From: Acetofilamentum sp.
Lineage (GTDB): Bacteria > Bacteroidota > Bacteroidia > Bacteroidales > DTU049
DNA: 11,852 bases
Direction: 5' to 3'
NCBI GenBank assembly: GCA_020720525.1
Contig: DYON01000060.1
Coordinates: 1-11,852, forward strand
Position numbers and translations under genes: made by a program. A model generated the notes under the pieces. It made no database searches. It saw nothing but the letters and a program-made list of their open reading frames with translations, and was not told the origin of the DNA. This document shows, piece after piece, positions 1-8,847 of the stretch (position 1 is its first letter; each line of letters begins with the position of its first letter).

Positions 1-84
1 AAGCCACGAAATGTATCGAAGAATGACGAAGGGAAGAATGACTATGAAATGAATGTCATTTACAAAAAGTCAATCCCGACCAGC

Positions 85-114
85 GTCATTCCGAACTGGT
101 TTCGGAATCTCTCC
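85..114. repeat. Palindromic 30-bp intergenic repeat, copy 1
   Basis: This unit is identical over 30 bases to the one at 131-160. Its core is an 8-bp inverted repeat, ATTCCGAA and TTCGGAAT, around a 5-base spacer (88-108), so it can form a short hairpin on either strand. Short dispersed repeats of this type, with a GTCATTCCGAA core, are common between genes in Bacteroidota. That attribution comes from general knowledge; only two copies are visible here. Confidence 0.85.
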
Positions 115-121
115 CAAGACT

Positions 122-172
122 TTCCTTGCAGTCATTCCGAACTGGTTTCGGAATCTCTCCTACTGCAAGGAA
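122..172. repeat. Composite inverted repeat around repeat copy 2
   Basis: TTCCTTGCAGT (122-132) is the exact reverse complement of ACTGCAAGGAA (162-172). The two arms bracket the second 30-bp repeat, whose own 8-bp arms lie inside. The whole 51-bp block can fold as an 11-bp outer stem, an asymmetric internal loop and an 8-bp inner hairpin. No T-tract follows on either strand, so it is not an obvious intrinsic terminator. Its role is unknown. It resembles a small non-autonomous palindromic element or a structured 3'-end element. Confidence 0.7.
131..160. repeat. Palindromic 30-bp intergenic repeat, copy 2
   Basis: This is a perfect second copy of the 85-114 unit, starting 46 bp further on and in the same orientation. 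The core inverted repeat is at 134-154. Unlike copy 1, it is enclosed by an additional 11-bp inverted repeat. Confidence 0.85.
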
Positions 173-244
173 GAATATGTTTTTTTGTACAGTATCTAAA
201 AAATATATTCGGCAAAAGTGTTTTAGTATAATTGATTTGCACGC

Positions 245-280
245 AAAAAAAAGCATCACTACAACGATGCGTAGTGATGC
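245..280 (-). terminator. Rho-independent terminator of the rpo operon
   Basis: Read on the minus strand there is a perfect 10-bp stem (GCATCACTAC at 271-280 in complement, and its partner at 253-262) with an 8-base loop, followed at once by eight U residues (245-252). It begins about 40 bp after the DUF3467 stop codon. The plus strand has no T-tract after the stem, so it acts only on leftward transcription and should end the ribosomal-protein and RNA polymerase unit. Confidence 0.93.
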
Positions 281-321
281 AAAATAGAATAATATTTGAA
301 CAAAAAGCAGAAACTATGTTT

Positions 322-636
322 CTACGCTTCGCCAGCAGGAGTAATCATGTTGATGGGTGGCGGAGCAATATTCGGTTCTGAAATCTCGCCAAATGCGGCT
401 TCAAATTTAGAAATATTCTCGGCCAATGCTCTCATCAAGCGTTTGGTATGTTGCGGCGTCATTATGATGCGCGATTTCACCTTTGCTTTTGGAACACCAG
501 GCATGATATTCACATAGTCAATTATAAACTCAGAGAATGAGTGCGAAATGATTGCCAAATTTGCATATTGTCCTTCGGCTATTTCAGCACCAAGCTCAAT
601 GTTGAGCGAACCATCTTGTTTGTTTTTTTCGTCCAT
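322..636 (-). CDS. DUF3467 family protein, encoded directly after rpoC
   Basis: This is a 104-residue soluble protein with no signal peptide or membrane segment. It matches my memory of the DUF3467 family, whose function is not established. The recognisable core is residues 19-84: a segment beginning GQYANLAIISHS (22-33), an acidic and hydrophobic stretch running to the MPGVPKAKV block (45-53), then SRIIMTP (55-61) and a helix rich in Lys, Arg and Leu (64-80). The C-terminal tail (88-104) is rich in Pro and Ala and probably disordered. The ATG lies 2 bp after the rpoC TAA, which suggests translational coupling. The operon terminator follows the gene, so it should be made together with the RNA polymerase subunits. 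A link to RNA polymerase is inferred from position only. A ribosomal or unrelated role is possible. Confidence 0.9.
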   Translation of the reverse strand: MDEKNKQDGSLNIELGAEIAEGQYANLAIISHSFSEFIIDYVNIMPGVPKAKVKSRIIMTPQHTKRLMRALAENISKFEAAFGEISEPNIAPPPINMITPAGEA

Positions 637-638
637 GA

Positions 639-3600
639 TTAGTAGTTTTCTACGATTTCTTCTTTCGAAGCCATCAAGTTTTCGTATTCTTCGAGGGAAC
701 CAACAACCAAGTCGTCGTAATCGCGCAAACCAGTTCCAGCAGGAATGAGGTGACCAACAATTACATTTTCCTTCAACCCCATGAGTGTATCGCGACGGGC
801 ATTAACAGCCGATTCGGTAAGTACTTTGGTGGTTTCTTGGAACGATGCAGCCGACAACAGACTTTCGGTTTGAAGAGCTGCACGAGTAATTCCCTGAAGA
901 ATTTGATTTGCAGTTGCAGGTTGAGCATCGCGTGCTTCGGACAAGCGTTTGTCTTTACGTTTTAGCATTGAGTTTTCGTCGCGCAGTTTACGAGCCGATA
1001 CAATATCTCCAGCCCTGAGTGAATCGCTATCGCCAGCTTCAATAATATATTTCATATTAAAAATACTGTCATTTTCCTCGTGAAATTCGAGTTTATTAGC
1101 CAATTCACCTTCAAGGAAGCGAGTATCGCCTGGATCCATGATTTCGACTTTACGCATCATCTGGCGAACAATCACTTCGAAATGTTTGTCGTTGATTTTT
1201 ACACCTTGCAGACGGTAAACTTCCTGAACTTCATTTACCAAATATTCTTGAACCTTGGTTGGACCTTTAATTGCTAAAATGTCGCCTGGCGAAATTGCTC
1301 CATCCGAAAGTGGTGTTCCCGATTTGATAAAGTCGTTTTCTTGAGCAAGAATCTGCTTGGTTGTATTGATAAGGTAATGTTTTTCTTCACCAGCTTTCGA
1401 TGTGATGATAATTTCTTTATTACCTCTTTTGAGCTTCGTTCCAAAGGTTACAATACCATCAGTTTCGGCTACTACTGCAGGATCGCTTGGGTTACGAGCT
1501 TCGAAAAGCTCGGTAACGCGCGGAAGACCTCCCGTGATATCACCAGTTTTGCCGATGGTACGAGGAATTTTCACAATAATATTACCAGCATTGATTTTTT
1601 GTCCTTCTTCAACAGTGATGTGAGCTCCAACCGGAAGGTCGTAGCGTTTCAACTCTTCTTTGGTGGACGACATGAGCTTGATAGCAGGAGTACGTGCTTT
1701 CTGACGGCTCTCGATAATCACCTTATCGTGATAACCAGTTTGCTCATCAGATTCTTCGCGGAAAGTAATGTTCTCTAAAACGTCTTCGAACGAAATTTTT
1801 CCCGAAACTTCCGACAGAATTACAGCATTGTAAGGATCCCATTCGCAAATGAGATTTCCTTTGGTTACGGTTTGTCCTACTTCGATGTAAAGCTGCGAGC
1901 CATAAGGAATATTGGCACTTTGGAGAATTGCCATTGTTTTGGAATGACGAATACGCATCTCGGCCGAGCGACCCATAACAACTTTTACAGTTTCGCCAGA
2001 TTCGTTTTTGGTTTCGATGTAGCGAAGCTCGTCTATTTCGATAACTCCATCATATTTGGCTTCAATTTTAGATGCGATTGCAATATTTGCAGCAGCACCC
2101 CCAATGTGGAATGTACGAAGAGTAAGCTGTGTTCCTGGCTCTCCAATCGATTGAGCTGCAATTACACCAACTGCTTCGCCTTTCTGAACCATTCGTCCAG
2201 TTGCAAGGTTTCTTCCATAGCAACGAGCACAAACTCCACGTTTCGATTCGCATGTGAGTACCGAGCGAATTTCCATTTCTTCGATACGTGCATCTTCGAT
2301 TGCTTTAGCTATTTCTTCTGTTATCTCGCTTCCTTCGCGGGTGATAAGTTCACCTGTTATAGGACTGAAAACATCGTGAAGCGATACGCGACCCAAAATT
2401 CGGTCGTACAACGATTCTACGATTTCTTCATTTTTCTTCAACGCAGTAACAGTCAATCCACGGAGAGTTCCGCAATCTTCTTCTTTAATAATAACATCTT
2501 GAGCTACATCAACCAAACGACGTGTTAGATATCCAGCATCGGCTGTTTTGAGAGCAGTATCGGCAAGACCTTTACGAGCACCGTGAGTAGAAATGAAATA
2601 CTCGAGAACAGATAAACCTTCCTTAAAATTGGAAAGAATAGGATTTTCGATAATTTCGCCACCTGCTGCTCCAGATTTTTGTGGTTTTGCCATAAGACCG
2701 CGCATACCAGATAACTGACGAATTTGTTCCTTCGAACCACGAGCACCTGAGTCGAGCATCATGTAAACAGCATTGAAACCATCTTTGTCTTTCGCAAGTT
2801 TGTCTATCAAAATGCGGGTAAGATTCGAATTGGCATGGGTCCAAATGTCGATAATCTGATTGTAGCGTTCGTTGTTGGTAATGAAGCCCATGTTGTAGTT
2901 GTTCACAACTTCTTCAACTTCTTCATTTGCTTTTCCAACGAGTACTTCTTTCTCAGGTGGAACCAAAATATCGCCAAGGTTGAACGAAAGTCCACCCTTG
3001 AAAGCCATCTTAAATCCAAGAGTTTTGATGTCGTCGAGAAAGTTTGCAGCATAGATATTATTGGTACGCTTGAGAACGTCGCCGATGATATCGCGCAAAG
3101 CTTTTTTGGTAAGCAGTGTATTGATAAAACCAATTTGCGCTGGAACAACCTGATTGAATAGAACACGACCTACAGTTGTTTCAATAATAGAAGTAGTTCC
3201 ATCAGGGTTGTTGAGACGCACTTTTATAAATGCATGAAGATCGGCTTGACCTTCGTTGTAAGCAATAATGACTTCTTCGGCGGAAAAGAAAGTAATTCCT
3301 TCGCCTTTTACTAAAAAGCTATCCGAACTTTTACGACCTTTGGTCATGTAGTAAAGACCCAAAACCATATCTTGCGAAGGAACGGCAATAGGTGCACCAT
3401 TGGCTGGATTCAAAATATTGTGCGGAGCAAGCATCAGCAATTGAGCTTCCAAAATTGCTTCGTTGCTAAGTGGCACATGAACAGCCATTTGGTCACCATC
3501 GAAGTCGGCATTGAAAGCAGTACAAACTAGCGGGTGAAGCTGAATGGCTTTTCCTTCAATAAGTTTTGGTTGGAATGCCTGAATTCCAAGGCGGTGAAGA

Positions 3601-4925
3601 GTAGGAGCACGGTTGAGCATCACTGGATGTCCTTTGAGAACATTTTCCAAAATATCCCAAACAACAGGATCCTTACGATCAACAATTTTCTTGGCCGATT
3701 TCACGGTTTTAACAATACCACGCTCAAGCATTTTCCTGATAATGAATGGCTTAAATAATTCGGAAGCCATTTCTTTCGGGAGTCCGCATTCGCTGAGGTG
3801 AAGCTCGGGGCCTACCACAATAACCGAACGACCCGAATAATCAACACGTTTACCGAGTAAGTTCTGACGGAAACGACCTTGTTTTCCTTTAAGGCTATCG
3901 CTAAGTGATTTGAGAGCACGGTTCGATTCCGTTTTAACTGCATTCACTTTTCGGCTGTTGTCGAACAACGAATCTACAGCTTCCTGCAACATACGCTTTT
4001 CGTTGCGCAGAATCACATCGGGAGCTTTGATTTCGATAAGACGTTTCAGACGGTTGTTGCGTATAATCACACGGCGATAGAGGTCGTTGAGATCGGACGA
4101 TGCAAAACGGCCACCATCCAAAGGAACAAGAGGTCTTAGTTCGGGTGGAATAACGGGAACAACTTTGATAATCATCCATTCGGGGCGATTTTCAATACGT
4201 TTGTTTCCATCGCGAAACGATTCTACTACTTGCAAACGTTTAAGCAAGTCGCCTTTACGTTGTTGCGATGTTTCGTTGTTGGCACGTGTTCGAAGTGAAG
4301 GACTAAGCTCGTCGAGGTCCATCGACGAAAGTAAGTCGAACAAAGCTTCACCACCCATTTTAGCGATAAATTTGTTGGTATCGATGTCGTCGAGCATCTG
4401 ATTTTCGCGCGGAAGTGTTTCCATAATTTGGAAATACTCTTCTTCCGAAAGGAAGTCGAGTTTCTTAATTCCGTCGGCTTCTTTGATGCCGGGATTGATA
4501 ACTACATATTTTTCGTAGTAAATAATCTGTTCCAGTTTTTTCGATTGGAGTCCCAGCAACTGACCAATTTTATTGGGCAGCGAACGGAAAAACCAAATGT
4601 GAGCTACAGGAACTGTTAGCTGAATGTGCCCCATGCGCTCGCGGCGCACTTTCTTTTCGGTTACTTCAACACCACAGCGGTCGCATACAATGCCTTTATA
4701 GCGGATACGTTTGTATTTTCCGCAATGACATTCGTAATCTTTTACCGGTCCGAAAATGCGTTCGCAAAACAATCCATCACGTTCTGGTTTGTAGGTGCGA
4801 TAGTTTACGGTTTCGGGTTTGGTGACTTCGCCAAACGACATCTCCAGAATTTTTTCAGGAGATGCGAGGCTTATAATGATGCTCGAAAAGTTGCTTTTGG
4901 GAGCGTTTTCTCTTCTAAATGCCAT
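639..4925 (-). CDS. rpoC: DNA-directed RNA polymerase subunit beta'
   Basis: This is the 1428-residue clamp and active-site subunit of RNA polymerase, full length for Bacteroidota. The N-terminal zinc site is C66, C68, C81, C84. The switch-2 region with GKRVDYSGRS lies at 358-367. The catalytic Mg2+ motif NADFDGDQM is at 472-480, with D474, D476 and D478 as ligands. The bridge helix (FISTHGARKGLADT) spans about 774-811. The second zinc site is C818, C892, C899, C902. The trigger loop starts at 921-943 (SIGEPGTQLTLRTFH) and resumes at about 1129 (DITGGLPRVTELFEAR). Between these is an insertion of about 185 residues, corresponding to SI3 of the E. coli enzyme. The C-terminal omega-contacting part includes GLKENVIVGHLIPAGTG (1383-1399). 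The ATG start lies 32 bp after the rpoB stop. All key residues are intact. Confidence 0.99.
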   Translation of the reverse strand: MAFRRENAPKSNFSSIIISLASPEKILEMSFGEVTKPETVNYRTYKPERDGLFCERIFGPVKDYECHCGKYKRIRYKGIVCDRCGVEVTEKKVRRERMGHIQLTVPVAHIWFFRSLPNKIGQLLGLQSKKLEQIIYYEKYVVINPGIKEADGIKKLDFLSEEEYFQIMETLPRENQMLDDIDTNKFIAKMGGEALFDLLSSMDLDELSPSLRTRANNETSQQRKGDLLKRLQVVESFRDGNKRIENRPEWMIIKVVPVIPPELRPLVPLDGGRFASSDLNDLYRRVIIRNNRLKRLIEIKAPDVILRNEKRMLQEAVDSLFDNSRKVNAVKTESNRALKSLSDSLKGKQGRFRQNLLGKRVDYSGRSVIVVGPELHLSECGLPKEMASELFKPFIIRKMLERGIVKTVKSAKKIVDRKDPVVWDILENVLKGHPVMLNRAPTLHRLGIQAFQPKLIEGKAIQLHPLVCTAFNADFDGDQMAVHVPLSNEAILEAQLLMLAPHNILNPANGAPIAVPSQDMVLGLYYMTKGRKSSDSFLVKGEGITFFSAEEVIIAYNEGQADLHAFIKVRLNNPDGTTSIIETTVGRVLFNQVVPAQIGFINTLLTKKALRDIIGDVLKRTNNIYAANFLDDIKTLGFKMAFKGGLSFNLGDILVPPEKEVLVGKANEEVEEVVNNYNMGFITNNERYNQIIDIWTHANSNLTRILIDKLAKDKDGFNAVYMMLDSGARGSKEQIRQLSGMRGLMAKPQKSGAAGGEIIENPILSNFKEGLSVLEYFISTHGARKGLADTALKTADAGYLTRRLVDVAQDVIIKEEDCGTLRGLTVTALKKNEEIVESLYDRILGRVSLHDVFSPITGELITREGSEITEEIAKAIEDARIEEMEIRSVLTCESKRGVCARCYGRNLATGRMVQKGEAVGVIAAQSIGEPGTQLTLRTFHIGGAAANIAIASKIEAKYDGVIEIDELRYIETKNESGETVKVVMGRSAEMRIRHSKTMAILQSANIPYGSQLYIEVGQTVTKGNLICEWDPYNAVILSEVSGKISFEDVLENITFREESDEQTGYHDKVIIESRQKARTPAIKLMSSTKEELKRYDLPVGAHITVEEGQKINAGNIIVKIPRTIGKTGDITGGLPRVTELFEARNPSDPAVVAETDGIVTFGTKLKRGNKEIIITSKAGEEKHYLINTTKQILAQENDFIKSGTPLSDGAISPGDILAIKGPTKVQEYLVNEVQEVYRLQGVKINDKHFEVIVRQMMRKVEIMDPGDTRFLEGELANKLEFHEENDSIFNMKYIIEAGDSDSLRAGDIVSARKLRDENSMLKRKDKRLSEARDAQPATANQILQGITRAALQTESLLSAASFQETTKVLTESAVNARRDTLMGLKENVIVGHLIPAGTGLRDYDDLVVGSLEEYENLMASKEEIVENY

Positions 4926-4957
4926 ATTTCGACGGTTAAGTGAACAGCAAAAAACAA

Positions 4958-7900
4958 TTATTCAAATGTTACATTCAGGCCTAAGCCTTTGAGCTCGTGA
5001 ATTAAGACGTTGAACGACTCGGGTATGCCTGGTTTTGGCATAGGCTCGCCCTTCACAATCGATTCATAAGCCTTGGCACGTCCAACAACGTCGTCGGATT
5101 TTACAGTAAGAATTTCGCGCAAGATATGGGCTGCACCGAAAGCTTCGAGTGCCCATACTTCCATTTCTCCAAAACGTTGACCACCAAATTGCGCCTTACC
5201 ACCGAGCGGTTGCTGAGTAATAAGCGAATAAGGCCCTATGGAGCGTGCGTGCATCTTATCATCAACAAGGTGATGGAGTTTCAAAATGTAAATGATTCCC
5301 ACAGTTGCTGGTTGATGAAAAGGTTCGCCTGTGCCACCATCGCGCAAATAGGTTTTTCCATTTTCTGGAAGACCAGCTTTGACCATATAATCATTGATTT
5401 GATCAATTGAAGCTCCGTCGAAAATAGGAGTCGCGAATTTGAGACCAAGTTTGCTACCTGCCCAAGCGAGCACAGTTTCATAAATCTGTCCAAGGTTCAT
5501 ACGACTTGGTACACCCAATGGGTTTAGTACAATATCAACTGGTGTTCCATCGGCAAGATAAGGCATGTCTTCGTCGCGGACAATTTTTGCAACAATACCT
5601 TTATTACCGTGACGTCCAGCCATTTTATCTCCAACACGCAATTTGCGTTTTTTGGCAATATACACTTTAGCAAGCTGAACAATTCCTGCAGGTAACTCAT
5701 CGCCTACCTGAGCAACAAATTTCTTGCGCTGGAATACGCCCAAATGCTCTTTGTGCTTGATTTCATAGTTGTGTAGCAACTGTTGAATAAGCGTATTGGT
5801 TTGTTCGTCTTTAGTCCAGTTGGTCGGAACAATACTAATAAAATCGATGTTGTTGAAGACTTTTTGCGAAAATTTTGTCCCTTTGGGAATAATCTCTTGG
5901 CGTAGATTGTTGATTATACCATTCGATCCTTGTCCATCGGTTAGAAGCAGCAATTTTTCAATCAGGCTCTTACGCAATTCGGTTGTTTGATGCGTGAACT
6001 CGTTTTCGAGTTGTTCAAGCACCGCTTTTTCTTTGGTTTTTGCCTTTTTGTCTTTAATTGCTCTACTGAAGAGTTTTTTGTCGACAACAACACCACTAAC
6101 ACCCGGAGGCGCTTTGAGCGAAGCATCTTTCACATCGCCAGCTTTGTCGCCAAAAATGGCACGGAGCAATTTCTCTTCGGGTGTGGGATCGGTTTCACCT
6201 TTTGGAGTGATTTTCCCAATCAGAATATCGCCTTCGTTTACTTCGGCACCAATACGAATTAGACCATTTGAGTCGAGATTGCGAATGGCTTCGAGGCTAA
6301 CATTAGGAATATCGCTGGTTAGCTCTTCAATACCACGTTTGGTGTCGCGAACCTCCATTATAAACTCTTCGATATGTATAGATGTAAAAATATCTTCACG
6401 AACAACGCGTTCCGAAATTACAATAGCATCCTCGAAGTTGTAACCTTTCCAAGGCATGAAAGCTACTAATAAATTGCGACCCAAGGCAAGTTCGCCCTGA
6501 TCGGTAGCATAGCCTTCGCACAAAACCTGACCTTTAACTACTTTCTGTCCTTTTTTTACGATAGGCTTCAGGTTAACGGTAGTGCTTTGGTTGGTTTTGA
6601 TAAACTTGGTAAGCTGATAGGTTTTGGTATCGTCTTCGAACGACACAAGTTTTTCGTGTTCGCTGCGATGATATTTAATAGTAATCTTCTGTGCATCAAC
6701 TTTTTCCACAACACCTTCTCCTTCGGCATTGATAAGTACGCGGCTGTCTCCAGCCACTTTGCCTTCGAGTCCGGTTGCAACAATCGGAGCTTCGGGGCGA
6801 AGCAGAGGAACTGCCTGACGCATCATGTTAGAGCCCATGAGAGCACGGTTGGCATCGTCGTGCTCCAAAAATGGAATCAATGAAGCAGCAATCGAAGCAA
6901 TCTGATTGGGAGCAACGTCTATCATGTCGAGATCTGTTTTATCCACGATAGGATAATCGGCAAGGTGGCGCGATTTTACTTTCTGGCTGCGGAAGTTTCC
7001 ATTTTCATCAATATACTCATTGGCCTGTGCGATGATTTTCTCTTCTTCATCTTCGGCCGAAAGATATGTAGGAATCGATTTAAGATCGACAACTCCTTTA
7101 TTTACTTTGCGATAGGGTGTTTCGATAAAACCAAGTCCATTGATTTTTGCATAAACACAGAGCGAAGAAATAAGACCAATGTTTGGACCTTCGGGAGTTT
7201 CGATTGTGCAAAGACGACCATAATGGGTGTAATGCACGTCGCGAACCTCGAAACCTGCACGCTCGCGCGACAAACCGCCTGGTCCCAAAGCCGAAATACG
7301 GCGTTTGTGGGTGAGTTCCGAAAGTGGATTTGTTTGATCCATAAATTGCGACAGCTGGTTGGTACCAAAAAACGAATTGATAACCGACGACAGCGTTTTT
7401 GCATTAATAAGGTCGATAGGTTTGAAAACCTCATTATCACGAACATTCATTCGCTCGCGAATGGTACGAGCCATACGGGCAAGACCAACGCCAAATTGCG
7501 AAAAAAGCTGTTCGCCAACCGTACGTACACGGCGGTTGCTGAGGTGGTCGATATCGTCAACGTCTGCTTTGCTGTTGATGAGTTCAACCAAATATTTAAT
7601 AATGTCGATGATGTCGTCTTTGGTAAGAATTCGATCATCCGATTTCGAGGTATTACGTCCTAACTTGCGGTTGATGCGATAACGACCAACTTCACCAAGG
7701 TCGTATCGTTTGTCTGAGAAGAACAATTTATCGATAATACCACGAGCAGTTTCTTCGTCGGGTGGTTCTGCATTACGCAATTGACGATAGATATATTCAA
7801 CAGCTTCTTTTTCGTTGTTGGCTGTATCTTTTTGAAGTGTATTGAAAATAACACTATAATCAGCATTTGCAGCATCTTCTTTGTGAAGAAGAATGGTTTT

Positions 7901-8767
7901 TACACCACTATTTGCGATTATATCTATGTGTTTTTCTTCGATTACTGTTTCACGTTCAAGAATTACTTCTGTACGTTCAATCGATACAACTTCGCCAGTG
8001 TCTTCGTCAACAAAATCTTCTACCCAAGTTTTAACCACACGCGCAGCCAAACGACGCCCAACCTCTTTTTTGAGACCAGTTTTCGATACTTTAATCTCTT
8101 CGGCAAGATCGAAAAGTTCGAGAATTTGCTTATCGCTTTCGTATCCAATGGCACGAAGCAAAGTGGTAACGGGTAATTTCTTTTTACGATCGATGTAGGC
8201 ATACATCACATTGTGAATGTCGGTTGCGAATTCCATCCACGAGCCTTTGAAGGGTATAATTCGGGCAGAATACAGAATCGATCCGTTTGGATGTCTGCTT
8301 GAGCCAAAAAACACACCAGGGCTACGGTGAAGCTGTGATACTACAACACGTTCGGCCCCGTTGACAACGAAAGTTCCTTTATCGGTCATATATGGAATCA
8401 TACCCAAATATACGTCCTGAGTAATGGTTTCGAAATCTTCGTGTTCGGGGTCGGTACAATACAGTTTCAGCTTCGCCTTAAGCGGAACACTGTAAGTGAG
8501 CCCACGCTCGATGCACTCTTCGATGGCATAGCGAGGCGGGTCGATGTAGTAATCCAGAAATTCGAGAACAAAATTATTTCGGGTATCCGAAATTGGAAAA
8601 TTTTCCGCAAAAACTTTATACAACCCTTCGTTCTTACGATTATCGGGGGTTGTTTGCAGTTGAAAAAAGTCCTGAAACGATTTAACCTGAATTTCCAAAA
8701 AGTCGGGATATACAGGCTGTTTTGTTGTTGCGAAACTGATTCTCTGATTGGTGGGAAGGGTTGTCAA
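4958..8767 (-). CDS. rpoB: DNA-directed RNA polymerase subunit beta (TTG start)
   Basis: This is the 1269-residue second-largest RNA polymerase subunit, forming one side of the active-site cleft and the rifampicin pocket. The start codon is TTG. An in-frame TAA lies 9 bases upstream (TAA ACA GCA TTG), and the first in-frame ATG would be residue 123, inside conserved sequence. The N-terminus begins in register with relatives (NQR, then PDFLE). The rifampicin region is 468-494 with Q474, D477, H487, R490, S492 and L494, the residues expected in a sensitive enzyme. GPGGLSRERAGFEVRDVH follows to 512. A helical insertion, comparable to the E. coli beta SI2 region, lies around 900-1010. The catalytic-region lysines are K1048 and K1056 in GDKMAGRHGNKG. 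The C-terminal clamp-contacting segment includes GGKAQFGGQRFGEMEVWALEA (1189-1209). A 99-bp gap with a hairpin separates it from rplL upstream. Confidence 0.99.
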   Translation of the reverse strand: MTTLPTNQRISFATTKQPVYPDFLEIQVKSFQDFFQLQTTPDNRKNEGLYKVFAENFPISDTRNNFVLEFLDYYIDPPRYAIEECIERGLTYSVPLKAKLKLYCTDPEHEDFETITQDVYLGMIPYMTDKGTFVVNGAERVVVSQLHRSPGVFFGSSRHPNGSILYSARIIPFKGSWMEFATDIHNVMYAYIDRKKKLPVTTLLRAIGYESDKQILELFDLAEEIKVSKTGLKKEVGRRLAARVVKTWVEDFVDEDTGEVVSIERTEVILERETVIEEKHIDIIANSGVKTILLHKEDAANADYSVIFNTLQKDTANNEKEAVEYIYRQLRNAEPPDEETARGIIDKLFFSDKRYDLGEVGRYRINRKLGRNTSKSDDRILTKDDIIDIIKYLVELINSKADVDDIDHLSNRRVRTVGEQLFSQFGVGLARMARTIRERMNVRDNEVFKPIDLINAKTLSSVINSFFGTNQLSQFMDQTNPLSELTHKRRISALGPGGLSRERAGFEVRDVHYTHYGRLCTIETPEGPNIGLISSLCVYAKINGLGFIETPYRKVNKGVVDLKSIPTYLSAEDEEEKIIAQANEYIDENGNFRSQKVKSRHLADYPIVDKTDLDMIDVAPNQIASIAASLIPFLEHDDANRALMGSNMMRQAVPLLRPEAPIVATGLEGKVAGDSRVLINAEGEGVVEKVDAQKITIKYHRSEHEKLVSFEDDTKTYQLTKFIKTNQSTTVNLKPIVKKGQKVVKGQVLCEGYATDQGELALGRNLLVAFMPWKGYNFEDAIVISERVVREDIFTSIHIEEFIMEVRDTKRGIEELTSDIPNVSLEAIRNLDSNGLIRIGAEVNEGDILIGKITPKGETDPTPEEKLLRAIFGDKAGDVKDASLKAPPGVSGVVVDKKLFSRAIKDKKAKTKEKAVLEQLENEFTHQTTELRKSLIEKLLLLTDGQGSNGIINNLRQEIIPKGTKFSQKVFNNIDFISIVPTNWTKDEQTNTLIQQLLHNYEIKHKEHLGVFQRKKFVAQVGDELPAGIVQLAKVYIAKKRKLRVGDKMAGRHGNKGIVAKIVRDEDMPYLADGTPVDIVLNPLGVPSRMNLGQIYETVLAWAGSKLGLKFATPIFDGASIDQINDYMVKAGLPENGKTYLRDGGTGEPFHQPATVGIIYILKLHHLVDDKMHARSIGPYSLITQQPLGGKAQFGGQRFGEMEVWALEAFGAAHILREILTVKSDDVVGRAKAYESIVKGEPMPKPGIPESFNVLIHELKGLGLNVTFE

Positions 8768-8805
8768 TGCTGTTTAATTTTATGGTTAACAACACAAGAA
8801 TTATT

Positions 8806-8847
8806 AAAAATGGTTAAGACCTCTAACATAAGAAAGAGGTCTTAACC
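8806..8847 (-). terminator. Terminator-like hairpin (probable attenuator or processing site) between rplL and rpoB
   Basis: GGTTAAGACCTCT (8812-8824) and its exact reverse complement (8835-8847) form a 13-bp perfect stem with a 10-base loop. On the minus strand the stem is followed by A and then five U residues (8806-8810). It starts 19 bases after the rplL stop and ends 38 bases before the rpoB start. The U-tract is shorter than at the operon end, which suggests partial termination. A smaller dyad (TCGGC and GCCGA, 8853-8864) sits between the rplL stop and the stem. In E. coli the same gap holds an attenuator and an RNase III site that lower rpoBC output relative to ribosomal proteins. The same role here is inference. 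Confidence 0.75.

Larger units (their letters stand above)
1..244. other. Gene-free region beyond the operon terminator
   Basis: This AT-rich stretch lies past the terminator of the rpo operon and reaches the window edge. I see no credible gene in it. The one open frame (49-231, plus strand) consists largely of translated palindromic repeat. It contains two identical 30-bp repeat units, a larger inverted repeat around the second unit, and a 10-bp direct repeat (GAAGAATGAC at 18-27 and 33-42) that could be a degraded repeat remnant. No promoter matching the Bacteroidota TTTG / TAnnTTTG pattern was convincing on either strand. Confidence 0.75.

Noticed and set aside
18..42. GAAGAATGAC direct repeat at 18-27 and 33-42
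   Set aside because: It is only 10 bp, in low-complexity AT-rich sequence. It may be a degraded repeat remnant but does not support an element by itself.
49..231. 60-aa open frame on the plus strand in the left region
   Set aside because: Much of it is translation of the two palindromic repeats, read in two different frames, and it has no recognisable domain. Such repeat-derived frames are commonly mis-annotated.
181..244. Possible promoter reading right (TTGATTTG near 228-240)
   Set aside because: Seven of eight positions fit a -7 element, but there is no well placed -33 TTTG, and it would drive antisense transcription into the operon terminator.
1872..2528. 218-aa open frame antisense to rpoC
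   Set aside because: It lies wholly within strongly conserved rpoC sequence. Its translation is rich in Cys, Phe and Asn with no domain, as expected for a codon-usage shadow.
6965..7663. 232-aa open frame antisense to rpoB
   Set aside because: It is a shadow of the conserved rifampicin-region coding sequence and matches no known protein.
8768..8811. Possible rpoB promoter in the rplL-rpoB gap
   Set aside because: No good match to the Bacteroidota TTTG and TAnnTTTG elements. The nearest candidate matches only 6 of 8 positions and lacks a well placed upstream element.
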